Of a stretch of DNA of 64,000 nucleotides, positions 36,142 through 45,734 are shown in pieces (within the stretch, counting starts at the first letter, position 1; each line of letters opens with the position of its first letter). The stretch lies in the NCBI GenBank assembly GCA_902728285.1, contig CACVBU010000349.1, forward strand, positions 706,384-770,383, in the 5' to 3' direction. The notes beneath the pieces were generated by a model. That model ran no database searches, was not told the origin of the DNA, and saw only the letters and a program-made list of their open reading frames with translations. Made by a program: the position numbers and the translations under genes. This DNA comes from Clytia hemisphaerica (taxonomy: Eukaryota; Cnidaria; Hydrozoa; Leptothecata; Clytiidae).

Positions 36142-36527
36142 CACAGGCAGTAAGGACCTTTCTCGCAATTCTATTTCATAATACTGCGCATGCGTAATTT
36201 TCAACCGGTAGTGGATATTTAATGGCTAGAACCAAGTCAAATAATCAGGGAGGGGTGGACTCACTTTTTCGGTCGGGGTTGTGGACGGCCGAATCCATTT
36301 TTTAGATGTGACGTTTTTTAGTGACGTATTGTGACGTTCTTTAGTGACGTATTTGTCGCTTATTGGGTCACTACCAGTTAGGGTCAGGGTTGGACTCGAG
36401 AGTCACAACTGAGTGCCCTGGACCCATTTAGAGTCACTTTAGGGTTAATTGGACCCACTGACAAAATTGAAAATCTTCGTTTTTGTAAGATTTTAGATTG
36501 CTGCGAATAAGGTCCTTTCTTCCCCTC
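36142..36527. mobile_element. 386-bp TIR element with ATAT target duplication
   Basis: It splits the Helitron 5' end TCTATATACTAAAAG: TCTATAT lies on the left and ATATACTAAAAG on the right, so ATAT is duplicated. The ends CACAGGCAGTAAGGACCTTT and (complement) GAGGGGAAGAAAGGACCTTA share an imperfect inverted repeat including AAGGACCTT and TCGCA. There is no ORF of note. Confidence 0.65.
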
Positions 36528-36574
36528 ATATACTAAAAGTCTAATGTGAGTGAGCCGTGGGGGGGCCATTATGG

Positions 36575-37018
36575 ATTTTTTTTCCAAGTTTCTTTTTAAA
36601 TCGAGCTCCGAGCGGGAAAACAGTAGAGTTTTTTTTTTTGAGGCGGAGTACGTTTCTTTTTAGACACGTCATCGGAAAACATGCCTACGGCTCCTTGCCG
36701 ATCGGGAAACGTCGCCCGGTTCGGAAGCGTATTTTTGATCGGACCATACTGCTTTCTAACAGTCAAAATAAAGATGGCGGCAAAAAAAACGACTGGTTGC
36801 TACTGCTCTTTTGCTCTTTTTCTTTGGGTTAATTTATGCTTTAATGAGTTGAATTGGATCATGATTTTTGTGTGATTGTTACAAGAAATGGACGATGATG
36901 AAGTTTATTGTTAATCTTTCCTGGATTTGATGCTTTGTTTGGTTTGGCATGAGAGGTGCAATCTCTTAGGACATTTTAATATCAACTTTGATCATGCTAG
37001 GTATATTTGAAAAATTAA
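36575..37018 (+). other. captured promoter/start-codon module, copy 3
   Basis: AAGATGGCGGC lies at 36771-36781 with the same upstream GGCGGAGTACG, GATCGGGAAACGTCGCCCGG and GGAAGCGTATTTTTGATCGG as copy 2. The A-run after the ATG differs again in length. It leads directly into the minisatellite. Confidence 0.55.
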
Positions 37019-37130
37019 ACCGCCTCACTTTGTAGACTGACCGACCGACCGCCTCACTTTGTAGACCGACCGACTCACTTTTTAGACCGGCCGACTCACT
37101 TTTTAGACCGACCAACCGACTCACTTATTA

Positions 37131-38753
37131 GGACAATCTCAAATCAATGTCGCCTAAGAAAAAGTTAATTTTTTTGAGGAAAAAGTGGAAAATTTACATA
37201 ATTGGCCATATAATCTTAATTTTTTATCTAAAAAAGTTAAAATTTTGAGTGTTGGTCATAATTGATGGCTTATACCCAAAAATGAAAAAAAAACTTGAAA
37301 AAGGTTTGTTATTTGAGGTTAATATGACAATTTATAGACTTTTGTTAACCTCAAAATATAGAGACGCTTATTGAATTATTGGGGAAAAAATTATTAGGGA
37401 GTCATCAAAAAGGCTTCAAATATCAAGCTTGTTTAAAAAAGGTTAGAGATTTCCCACAAGAAAGGTGCAATCCATGAGGTTAAAAAAATGGTAACAAGTA
37501 ACCTCACATTCTTAACCATATCTTCTGCTAGCATTTGTATTAAGTTATGGGACAAAAGTAAAATGATACTAGAAGCTTAGATCAATAGGGTTTTTATAAA
37601 ATTGACAATCTTTGCTCTAACGTAGGGTTAAAAATTGAGGTTAAAATTAGAACTCTATGTTAAGGAATGTGAGAAATTTGTTTCTCTAATTGACCTAAAT
37701 AGTTCTATTCTATTAAAGCTACAGGAACAAAATTACTTTTTAAAAGTTTTCATAAAGTAACTAAGCTAAAAATATATGAAATAGACCAAAAAGGTTCTTA
37801 AAACGAGGTTAAACAATCTGAAAAAGTAGGATGTTTTCGCTTATACATTCAAACTTAAACAACTGAACGAAAAATGTTTAAGCTATACTACGATAAAAAG
37901 TTAACCTCAAAGATTTTTAATTCAGACTTAATTAAGACTCAAGCTTTACTTTTAAGATCAGTATTGATATCAAAAACAGATTTATAAGCCATTAAAGTAT
38001 ACAACAAAGAATTAAAAAACCCTATAAGCCCAATTCACAAATAACCTCAATTTTGATACCCAAACTAAGATATTAACCTCATTTTTTCCACCTTACCTTG
38101 TTCCTCAACCATTGAATAATGGATCCCACTATTTTTATCACACAATTTTCCCTTTTTATGAGGTTATCTGAAAGCTTAAAATCAACCCCTTTCTCAGGTA
38201 CTTGTGTCTCTCAAGTTAATATACGAGTTAACCTCACTTTTGATACCAAAGTATAATTTTTCATGTTTAGTTGTTTTTGATAATAGGCTACTGTTTGTCT
38301 GATATCCAAAATTAGACTGAAATATCATTGTTAACCTCACAATTAGGGTGTTTTTGTGAAATAACCTCAAATTTTACACCCTACTTGAAATGTTAACCTC
38401 ATTTTTTCTAGCCTGCCTTGTTGCCCAATCATTAAATAGTAAAACCCAATCATTATTTTTACTTTAACCTCACATTTCATACCAATTTTGGTCTATCTTT
38501 AAGGACCATTAGGTTAACCTCAGTGCAAGTTAACCTCATATTTTTAACCCTACTTTGACCAAGAATATCTCTTTAAATTCAACACTTAACCTCTATAATG
38601 TATATATCATTGTGAACCTGAATAAATTTTGAGTTAGCATGTAAAGTAGCAAATAAAAATAAGTTAACCTCATTTATTTATCCTTTGTTAAAGTCAAAAA
38701 AGTTCTTTTGAAAAAGTTAGGCGATTTTTGGGGGTTTTGACTTGAGATGGTCC
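37131..38753. mobile_element. 1623-bp TIR element with ATTA target duplication
   Basis: The ends GGACAATCTCAAATCAA and TTGACTTGAGATGGTCC are inverted repeats, followed inward by TCGCCTAA and its complement. ATTA flanks both sides (37127-37130 and 38754-38757), and removing the element restores a minisatellite unit. There is no ORF above noise. The word TTAACCTCA or its complement TGAGGTTAA (with partial variants) occurs about 20 times, mostly TGAGGTTAA-type in the left part and TTAACCTCA-type in the right part. A 4-bp AT-rich duplication is compatible with several cut-and-paste superfamilies; I do not assign one. Confidence 0.8.
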
Positions 38754-39200
38754 ATTAGACCGAACGACTCACTATTTAGACCGACCGACTCACTTATTAG
38801 ACCGACCGACTCACTTATTAGACCGACTGACTCACTTATTAGACCGACTGACTCACTTTTTAAACCGACCGACTCACTTTTTAAACCGACCGACTCACTT
38901 TTTAAACCGACCGACTCACTTTTTAAACCGACCGACTCACCTTTTAAACCGACCGACTCACTTTATAGACCGACCGACTCACTTTATAGACCGACCGACT
39001 CACTTTATAGACCGACCGACTCACTTTTTAGACCGGCCGACTCACTTATTAGACCGACCGACTCACTTTTTAGACCAACCGACTCACTTATTAGACCGAC
39101 CGACTCACTTATTAGACCGACCGACTCACTTTTTAAACCGACTGACTCACTTTTTAGACCGACCGACTCACTTTTTAAACCGACCGACTCACTTTTTAGA
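38754..39200 (-). repeat. 21-bp minisatellite, unit 14
   Basis: About 21 units of GACCGACCGACTCACTTTTTA type. The plus-strand reading frame stays open for 154 codons as repeats of PTDSLF(K/R), because the unit is a multiple of three. It continues the array at 37019-37130 that the 1623-bp element split. Confidence 0.9.
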
Positions 39201-39621
39201 ATCTAAACGTCCAAATTCACAACCAAAAGGTTTTTCACGTTTAAAATGCACGTTTAGATTTAATATTCAAAGATAATCGACCGACATGATACAATATATC
39301 ATTATCGCATTGGTCAACATTTTCTTCCACATGCGTTTAAAACGTGGAAAAAACTTTTGGCTGTGAATTTGGACATTTTCTTCCCGCTGTGCGTGTAAAA
39401 CGTGGAAATTTTTGCTGTGAATTTGGACACTTTCTTCCACTTGCGTTTAAAATATGGAAATTTTTGCTTTGAATTTGGACATTTTCTTCCACGTGCGCAG
39501 ACGTGCGTTTAAAATGTGGAAATTTTTGCTGTGAATTTGGACACGTCCCTTGCCATCCAAAGGGCTTTTGATGTGTTCAACAACACTCTACTCGGCGGGT
39601 GCGACGCCGGGTGACGGCTAG

Positions 39622-41166
39622 TCTATATTACTAAACGTAGAATTCTCTATGAGCCGTGGGGGAGCCATTATGGATTGTTGAGATGGGGGTTCGAGAGTTA
39701 CGTGACCGATTGTGTGTTTGGGTGGGTGGTTGAAAACGAAAGCGAAAGTGGTCAAGGGAAGAGCGTGAAAATTAGCGTTTTTTTTAAAGAAGTCGTTGCA
39801 GTGCAAATCTTTCGCAAATTTAAAAACCCACTTTCCCGTGGAAATAATTCTGCCGTTTTAGAGCCAAAGGAGGTATGTAACAATTTCTGAATATTTTGGA
39901 TTAGGAATAAATCAAGAAAAACGTGTCAGAAGGATCAATTTTGTCCATTTAGTACCAATTTTTACACTAAATATAGAGAATCTAGCAAAGAATCGATTTC
40001 CATAAAATCTATTCAGATCTTATTTAAAGTATTTTGATTAAATATATTTTTTGTTCAGAAATGTGTTACTTACATCTTTTTAAGCAAAATTTTGGAAAAT
40101 CTTTGTTACTTACAGCTTTTTATTTAAACAGATTTTGTAACTTACCTCCAATTTTTCACTTTCAAAACATTTTTTCATCATTTTAAATGAGAAATTTATG
40201 AATTTTTGTAACATACCTCTTTTGGCAAGTCTGAAATAGGCATTTTCAATGAAAATTAGTAACACCATCTGATAGAGCAGGTCAAAAAACCATGATTTTT
40301 GAAAAAAAATATTTTTTGAAAATTTGTAACTTACCTCCTTTGGCTCTGAAATGGCAGAATTGACGTTTTTGGGTTTTTTGGGACCCTTGGGGCACAAGCT
40401 ACCCGTTGACCGCAAAAATTTCAAAATTCGCGAATTGACCGTTGACAACATTAGGGGTAAAGGGACCCAATGACGTCACAGATTTGGGAAAAACTTCAAA
40501 ATGCGATATCTCGAGTTTGAAAAGGAGTTGGGAGGTTGGTGACCCCTCATTGGATCGAGAATTTTATGGAGAATAAGATGGGAGGGTTTATATGGCTTGA
40601 GTGTGACTTTAAAATTTGGCTGAATTTTTAGGCGTTTTCAGTTGATGACGTCATCAAAACAGGAATAATGCGATATCTCGAGATTGGAAAGGAGTTGGGA
40701 GATGGTTGACCCCTCATTGGATCGGAAATTTAATGTAGAATAAGGTGGGAGGGGTAAGAGTGGGTATATAGAAACATTAAAAAATAAATTTATTCAAATT
40801 GAGGCATTTTGGGTCCGATGACGTGATGAAAACCTGAACAATACAATATTTCGAGTTTGAGAAGGATTTAAGCAATGGATGACCCCTCATTGGATCGGAA
40901 ATCATCGAGAGAATATTCTGGGTAAATGATAAATTGATTTCAGTGTAGTGAAAAGTTTATTACCCTCTCGATGACGTCATTTAGGCCCCAAATGACGTCA
41001 CAAAACATTAAATATGCGATTTCTCGAGCTTCAATCAGTAATAAGTGGTAATATTTCGTTCTTTGGGCTTAGAATTCAAGCTTATTACCCTCCCCCACCA
41101 TCCAAAGGGCTTTTGATGTGTTCAACAACACTCTACTCGGCGGGTGCGACGCCGGGTGACGGCTAG
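39622..41166 (+). mobile_element. Helitron unit 15
   Basis: 1545 bp: a full-length unit interrupted at AAATAATT by a 508-bp TIR element. Otherwise typical. Confidence 0.85.
39850..40357. mobile_element. 508-bp TIR element with AATT target duplication
   Basis: The ends CTGCCGTTTTAGAGCCAAAG and CTTTGGCTCTGAAATGGCAG are inverted repeats of about 30 bp. AATT is duplicated (39846-39849 and 40358-40361); the uninterrupted sequence GAAATAATTGACG is seen in the other units. GTAACTTAC-type words recur inside. Confidence 0.8.
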
Positions 41167-42212
41167 TCTATATACTAAAAGTCTAATTCTCTATGAGCCG
41201 CGGGGGAGCCATTATGGATTTTTGAGATGGAGGTTCGAGAGTTACGTGACCGATTTTTTTGGTTGGTTGCTTGGTTGGATGGGTGGTTGAAAACGAAAGC
41301 GAAAGTGGTCAGGGGAAGAGTGTGAAAATTAGCGTTTTTTTAAGAAGTCGTTGCAGTGCAAATCTTTCGCAAATTTAAAAACCCACTTTCCCGTGGAAAT
41401 AATTGACGTTTTTTGGTTTTTTGGGACCCTTGGGGCATAAGCTACCCGTTGACCGCAAAAATTCCGAAATTCGCGAATTGACCGTTGACAACATTAGGGG
41501 TAAAGGGAGCCAATGACGTCACAGATTTGGGAAAAACTTCAAAATGCGATATCTCGAGTTTGAAAAGGAGTTGGGAGGTCGGTGACCCCTCATTGGATCG
41601 AGAATTTTATGGAGAATAATATGGGAGGGGTTATGAGGCTTAAGTGTGACTTTGAAATTTGGCTGAATTTTTAGGCGTTTTCAGTTGATGACGTCATCAA
41701 AACAGGAAAAATGCGATATCTCGAGACCGGAGAGGGGTTGGGAAGTCGTTGACCCCTCATTGGATCAGAAATTTTATGGAGAATAAGTTGGGAGGGTCTA
41801 AGAGTGGGTATATAGAAACTTTCGAAATTAAAAATATTCAAATTGAGGCTTTTTGGGTCCGATGACGTCATCAAAACCTTAAAAATACAATATCTCGAGT
41901 TTGATAAGGATTTAAGCAATGGTTGACCCCTCATTGGATCGGAAATCATCAAGAGAATTTTTTTAGTCAATGAAGAAATACTTTCAGTGGAGTGAAAAGT
42001 TTATTACCCTTTCGATGACGTCATTTAGGTCCCAAATGACGTCACAAAACATTAAATCTTTCAACATTTTTAGTTTTCAACCATTTAAAGAGGTAATTTT
42101 TCGTTGTTTGGGCTTACAAATCAGATCTTTTTATCCTCCCCAACATCCAAAGGGCTTATGATGCGTTCAGCGTATCTACTCCTCGGCGGGTGCGACGCCG
42201 GGTGACGGCTAG
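41167..42212 (+). mobile_element. Helitron unit 16
   Basis: A full-length unit of 1046 bp with the variant 3' segment (TTATGATGCGTTCAGCGTATC) also seen in units 2, 3 and 7. Confidence 0.85.
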
Positions 42213-42417
42213 TCTATATACTAAAAGTCTAATTCTCTATGAGCCGTGGGGGAGCCATTATGGATTTTTGAGATGGGGGTTCGAGAGTTACGTGACCGAT
42301 TTTGGTTGGTTGTTTGGTTGGATGGGTGGTTGAAAACGAAACCGAAAGTGGTCAGGGGAAGAGTGTGAAAATTAGCGTTTTTTAAAGAAGTCGTTGCAGT
42401 GCAAATCTTTCGCAAAT

Positions 42418-43274
42418 TCTCAACTTCAGTTGAGTTAGAATCTGACAATGTGTGTGTGTGTGTCTGTCTGTGTGTCTGTGTGTGTGTATGTCCCAAAACT
42501 TTGTGGCAGCCTGGAGACTTCAAAAATTGTTTGATTTGGCTGAAATTTGGCACACTTGTTCCTTGGGTGAATATCTGGGGGTGTTTTTTTCATTTTTCAA
42601 AAATTTTGATTTTTGGGGCCTGGGACGAGTTTTTCGCCAAAACGAGGCTAAAACTTTGGGGCAGCCTGGAGACTTCAAAAATTGTTCGATTTGGCTGAAA
42701 TTTGGCACACTTGTTCCTTGGGTGAATATCTGGGGGTGTTTTTTTCATTTTTCAAAAATTTTGATTTTTGGGGCCTGGGACGAGTTTTTCGCCAAAACGA
42801 GGCTAAAACTTTGGGGCAGCCTGGAGACTTCAAAAATTGTTCGATTTGGCTGAAATTTTGCACACTTGTTCCTTGGGTGAATATCTGGGGGTGTTTTTTT
42901 TCATTTTTTGAAAATTTTGATTTTTGGGGCCTGGGGACGAGTTTTTCGCCAAAACGAGGCTAAAACCTTAGGGCAGCCTGGAGACTTCAAAAATTGTTTG
43001 ATTTGGCTGAAATTCTGCACAATTGTTCCTTGGGTGAATATCTGGGTGTGGTTTTTGCATTTTTCAAAAATTTTGATTTTTGGGGCATGGGGACGAGTTT
43101 TTTGCCAAAACGAGGCTAAAGCTTTGGAGCAGCCTACAGGCCTCCTAAATGGTCGGATTTGGTTGAAATTTGGCACACTTGTTCATTGGGTGAATATCTT
43201 GGGGTCTACAATTGGGCCTATGAATAATTTGAAGCCACTGAAGTTGAGCCCAGTGCGTTGCGCACGTTCGACTA
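42418..43274 (+). mobile_element. Helentron/HINE-like non-autonomous element
   Basis: It has 12-bp subterminal inverted repeats CTCAACTTCAGT (42419-42430) and ACTGAAGTTGAG (43237-43248), a TG microsatellite near 42450-42490, about 4.7 copies of a 155-157-bp tandem repeat, and a short 3' hairpin GTGCG-TTG-CGCAC (43253-43265) near the end. It sits between T residues with no target duplication. That layout (subTIRs, microsatellite, central tandem repeats, 3' hairpin, T/T site) is the known plan of HINE/DINE-1-type elements. Confidence 0.75.
42490..43215 (+). repeat. 155-157-bp tandem repeat inside the Helentron-like element
   Basis: GCAGCCTGGAGACTTC-type words begin at 42506, 42661, 42816, 42973 and (diverged) 43129. 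The unit contains GGCTGAAATTTGGCACAC and GAATATCTGGGGGTG. Several overlapping ORFs of 60 to 133 codons here are by-products of the repeat. Confidence 0.9.
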
Positions 43275-44118
43275 TTTAAAAAACCACTTTCCCGTGGAAA
43301 TAATTGACGTTTTTTGGTTTTTTGGGACCCTTGGGGCATAAGCTACCCGTTGACCGCAAAAATTCCGAAATTCGCGAATTGACCGTTGACAACATTAGGG
43401 GTAAAGGGACCCAATGACGTCACAGATTTGTGAAAAACTTCAAAATGCGATATCTCGAGTTTGAAAAGGAGTTGGGAGGTCGGTGACCCCTCATTGGATC
43501 GAGAATTTTATGGAGAATAAGATGGGAGGGTTTATATGGCTTGAGTGTCACTTTAAAATTTGGCTGAATTTTTAGGCGTTTTCAGTTGATGACGTCATCA
43601 AAGCAGGGAAAATGCTATATCTCGAGATTGGATAGGAGCTGGGAAGTCGTTGACCCCTCATTGGATCGGAAATTTAATGAAGAATAAGTTGGGAGGGGTA
43701 AGAGTAGCTATATAGAAACTTTCAAAATTAGAAATAGTCAAATTGAGGCTTTTTCGGTCCGATGACGTCATTAAAAACGGAAAAATATAATATCTCGAGT
43801 TTGAGAACGATTTAAGCAATGATTGACCCCTCATTGGATCGGAAATCATCAAGAGAATATTTTGGTTAAATGACAAATTGATTTCAGTGAAGTAAAAAGT
43901 TGATTACCCTTTCGATGACGTCACTTAGGGCCAAAATGACGTCACCAAACATAAAATATGCGATTTTTCAAGCTTCGATTATTGATAAATGGTAATATTT
44001 CGTTTTTTCGGCTTACAATATACAAATTAGATCTTTTTATACTCCCCCACCATCCTAAGGGCTTTTGATGTGTTCAACAACACTCTACTCGGCGGGTGCG
44101 ACGCCGGGTGACGGCTAG

Positions 44119-44750
44119 TCTATATACTAAAAAGCTAATTTTCTATGAGCCGTGGGGAAGCCATTATGGATTTTTGAGATGGGGGTTCGAGAATTACGTG
44201 ACCGATTTTTTGGTTGGATGGTTGGGTGGGTGGTTGAAAACGAAAGCGAAAGTGGTCAGGGGAAGAGTGTGGAAATTAGCGTTTTTGTGAAGAAGTCGTT
44301 GCAGTGCAAATTTTTCGCAAATTTAAAAACCCACTTTCCCGTGGAAATGATTGACGTTTTTTGGTTTTTTGGGACCCTTGGGGCACAAGGTACCCGTTGA
44401 TCGCAAAAATTCTGAAATTCGCGAATTGACCGTTGACAACATTAGGGGTAAAGGGAACCAATGACGTCACAGATTTGGGAAAATTTTCAAAATGCGATAT
44501 CTCGAGTTTGAAAAGGAGTTGGGAGGTTGGTGACCCCTCATTGGATCGAGAATTTTATGTAGAATGAGATGGGATGGGTTATGAGGCTTGAGTGTGACTT
44601 TAAAATTTGGCTGAATTTTTAGGTGTTTTCAGTTGATGACGTCATCAAAACAGAAAAAACCTTATTACCCTCCCCCCCCCACCATCCAAAGGGCTTTTGA
44701 TATGTTCAACAACACTCTACTCGGCGGGTGCGACGCCGGGTGACGGCTAG
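44119..44750 (+). mobile_element. Helitron unit 18, last and internally deleted
   Basis: 632 bp. The 5' half is typical. At about 44655 it jumps to the 3' end (CTTATTACCCTCCCC...). The final CTAG is followed directly by host T44751 and the TRAF intron. Confidence 0.85.
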
Positions 44751-44886
44751 TGGAAACCCTTTTTAATTACATGCCTCTGGAGAGGCTGCTAATTTAAAAG
44801 TAAACGGTCGTCTTTCTTCAAGTTGTGACACCGTCGACAAGAAACAACTAATGTCGTTTTGCTTGCATGTTGGATGTCAATCCAAG
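44751..44886 (+). other. possible decayed or alternative zinc-finger exon
   Basis: Just after the Helitron array a short open frame ends CLHVGCQSK followed by a donor (GTAAAA at 44887), echoing AHAGCQFK and GTAAAT at the end of the exon at 17792. It also contains TVDKKQLMSF. It may be an alternative or degenerate copy of the zinc-finger exon end. The exon at 17792 joins 45179 well without it. Confidence 0.3.
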
Positions 44887-44925
44887 GTAAAAGGGTCAAT
44901 TAGTCGGGCGATCTTATTACAATTT

Positions 44926-45146
44926 CTCCCGGGGGAGGGGGTACTACCCTTGTCGACCGACGGTTCTAAAAATGGACCCTACGTGGGACTCGAATTTTGC
45001 GAAAAAACCCTGAATAGGACTGAAATTCCAAAATGTTCTCAAATTTTCTACTTTTTCCCCAAATTGTCCAAAAATAGGCACCCTACGAGGGACTGATTTT
45101 TCTATTTTGGTGTTTTTGCGACCCTACCTGGGACTCGTGGAGGTTT
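44926..45146. repeat. CCCGGGGG-bordered interspersed repeat
   Basis: It starts CTCCCGGGGGAGGGGGTAC and contains GACCCTACGTGGGACTC and GACCCTACCTGGGACTC. Related pieces lie at 4375-4510 and 47270-47345 (CTCTCCCGGGGGTCCCC). It is a dispersed element in the remaining TRAF intron. Confidence 0.5.
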
Positions 45147-45178
45147 CTCTGTTATTTAAGTTATTTACATTTTCACAG

Positions 45179-45460
45179 GTTTCCGAATTCGAGTCAGTGG
45201 ATGAGCACATCACAAGAAATGCTTTACTTCATGCCAAAATGTTTTCCGAACATTACAAAGCAAACGAAACTAAGCACCAGCAAGAAAAAACTGATATGGT
45301 TAACCAGATCAAAGGATTACAACTCGAGTTGCATTCAACGAAAGAAAAATTTACACAAACTACTCGACAAATGCAGCAAGAGTTTGAAAACAAAATTGAA
45401 GAGTTTCAAAAAGTTTTGCAGGTCAAATTATCAGAGGTGGAGGCTATTAAAGCCCGAGGC
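45179..45460 (+). CDS. TRAF-family adaptor: coiled-coil exon
   Basis: 282 nt, 94 codons, phase 0 at both ends (acceptor TTTTCACAG, donor GTAAGT). The first residues (VSEFESVDEHITRNALLH) complete the preceding zinc finger. The remainder is a long heptad-rich helix with many Glu, Lys and Gln, including MVNQIKGLQLELHSTKEKF and QQEFENKIEEFQKVLQVKL. This is the TRAF-N coiled coil that trimerises the protein next to its MATH domain. Confidence 0.85.
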
Positions 45461-45734
45461 GTAAGTTTCATGCTAATTTCTTTTTCGACTTATGATTTGG
45501 TGGGAACGGCACTCGCTATGATTTATTTTTACGAGAAGTTTTGTGCCAGGAAGCTTTCTTGATTTTAAGTTTTATCCTCGAACCTCAGGAGTCGTTAAAT
45601 CGTAGGCTACTTTCTTTTATTCACAAGAAAGATGAACGAAATACTTAGCCAAAGGATAGTTAGCCAAAGGTATCTACGAACGGCCTACGGGTCCTTACAC
45701 TGTCTTAGGAAAGCCTACGGGTTTTTTTTTCCAG

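Larger units (their letters stand above)
36135..39621 (+). mobile_element. Helitron unit 14, 3.5 kb composite
   Basis: The largest unit. Its 5' terminus is split by a 386-bp TIR element. Then come the start-codon module (36575-37018), the minisatellite (37019-39200) interrupted by a 1623-bp TIR element, 52-54-bp repeats and a normal 3' end. Confidence 0.8.
42213..44118 (+). mobile_element. Helitron unit 17, interrupted by a Helentron-like element
   Basis: 1906 bp. The body is broken at CGCAAATTT by the element at 42418-43274 and then continues normally to a complete 3' end. Confidence 0.85.
18283..44750 (+). mobile_element. head-to-tail array of 18 non-autonomous Helitrons
   Basis: Units start TCTATAT(A/T)ACTAAA and end CGGCTAG. 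The 3' end has a hairpin, CGGCG-ggtgcga-CGCCG, then GGTGACGG and CTAG. These are canonical Helitron features: 5' TC, 3' CTRR and a hairpin about 10 nt from the end. The first T follows A18282 and the last CTAG is followed by T44751, the expected A/T target. Within the array each CTAG abuts the TC of the next unit with no host DNA between. Typical units are 1030-1050 bp; others are shortened or enlarged by foreign DNA. No Rep or helicase frame was seen. The array lies entirely inside one TRAF intron, in the same orientation as the gene. Confidence 0.9.

Noticed and set aside
38742..39206. 154-aa ORF of PTDSLFK repeats
   Set aside because: It is the 21-bp minisatellite read in frame; the other orientation gives an equally open frame elsewhere.
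42452..43279. Several overlapping ORFs up to 133 aa
   Set aside because: They follow the 155-157-bp tandem repeat in the Helentron-like element, in more than one frame and on both strands.
45001..45178. Extending the coiled-coil exon upstream through the open frame
   Set aside because: A clear acceptor at 45177-45178 and phase agreement with the zinc-finger exon place the exon start at 45179; the upstream part is the CCCGGGGG repeat.
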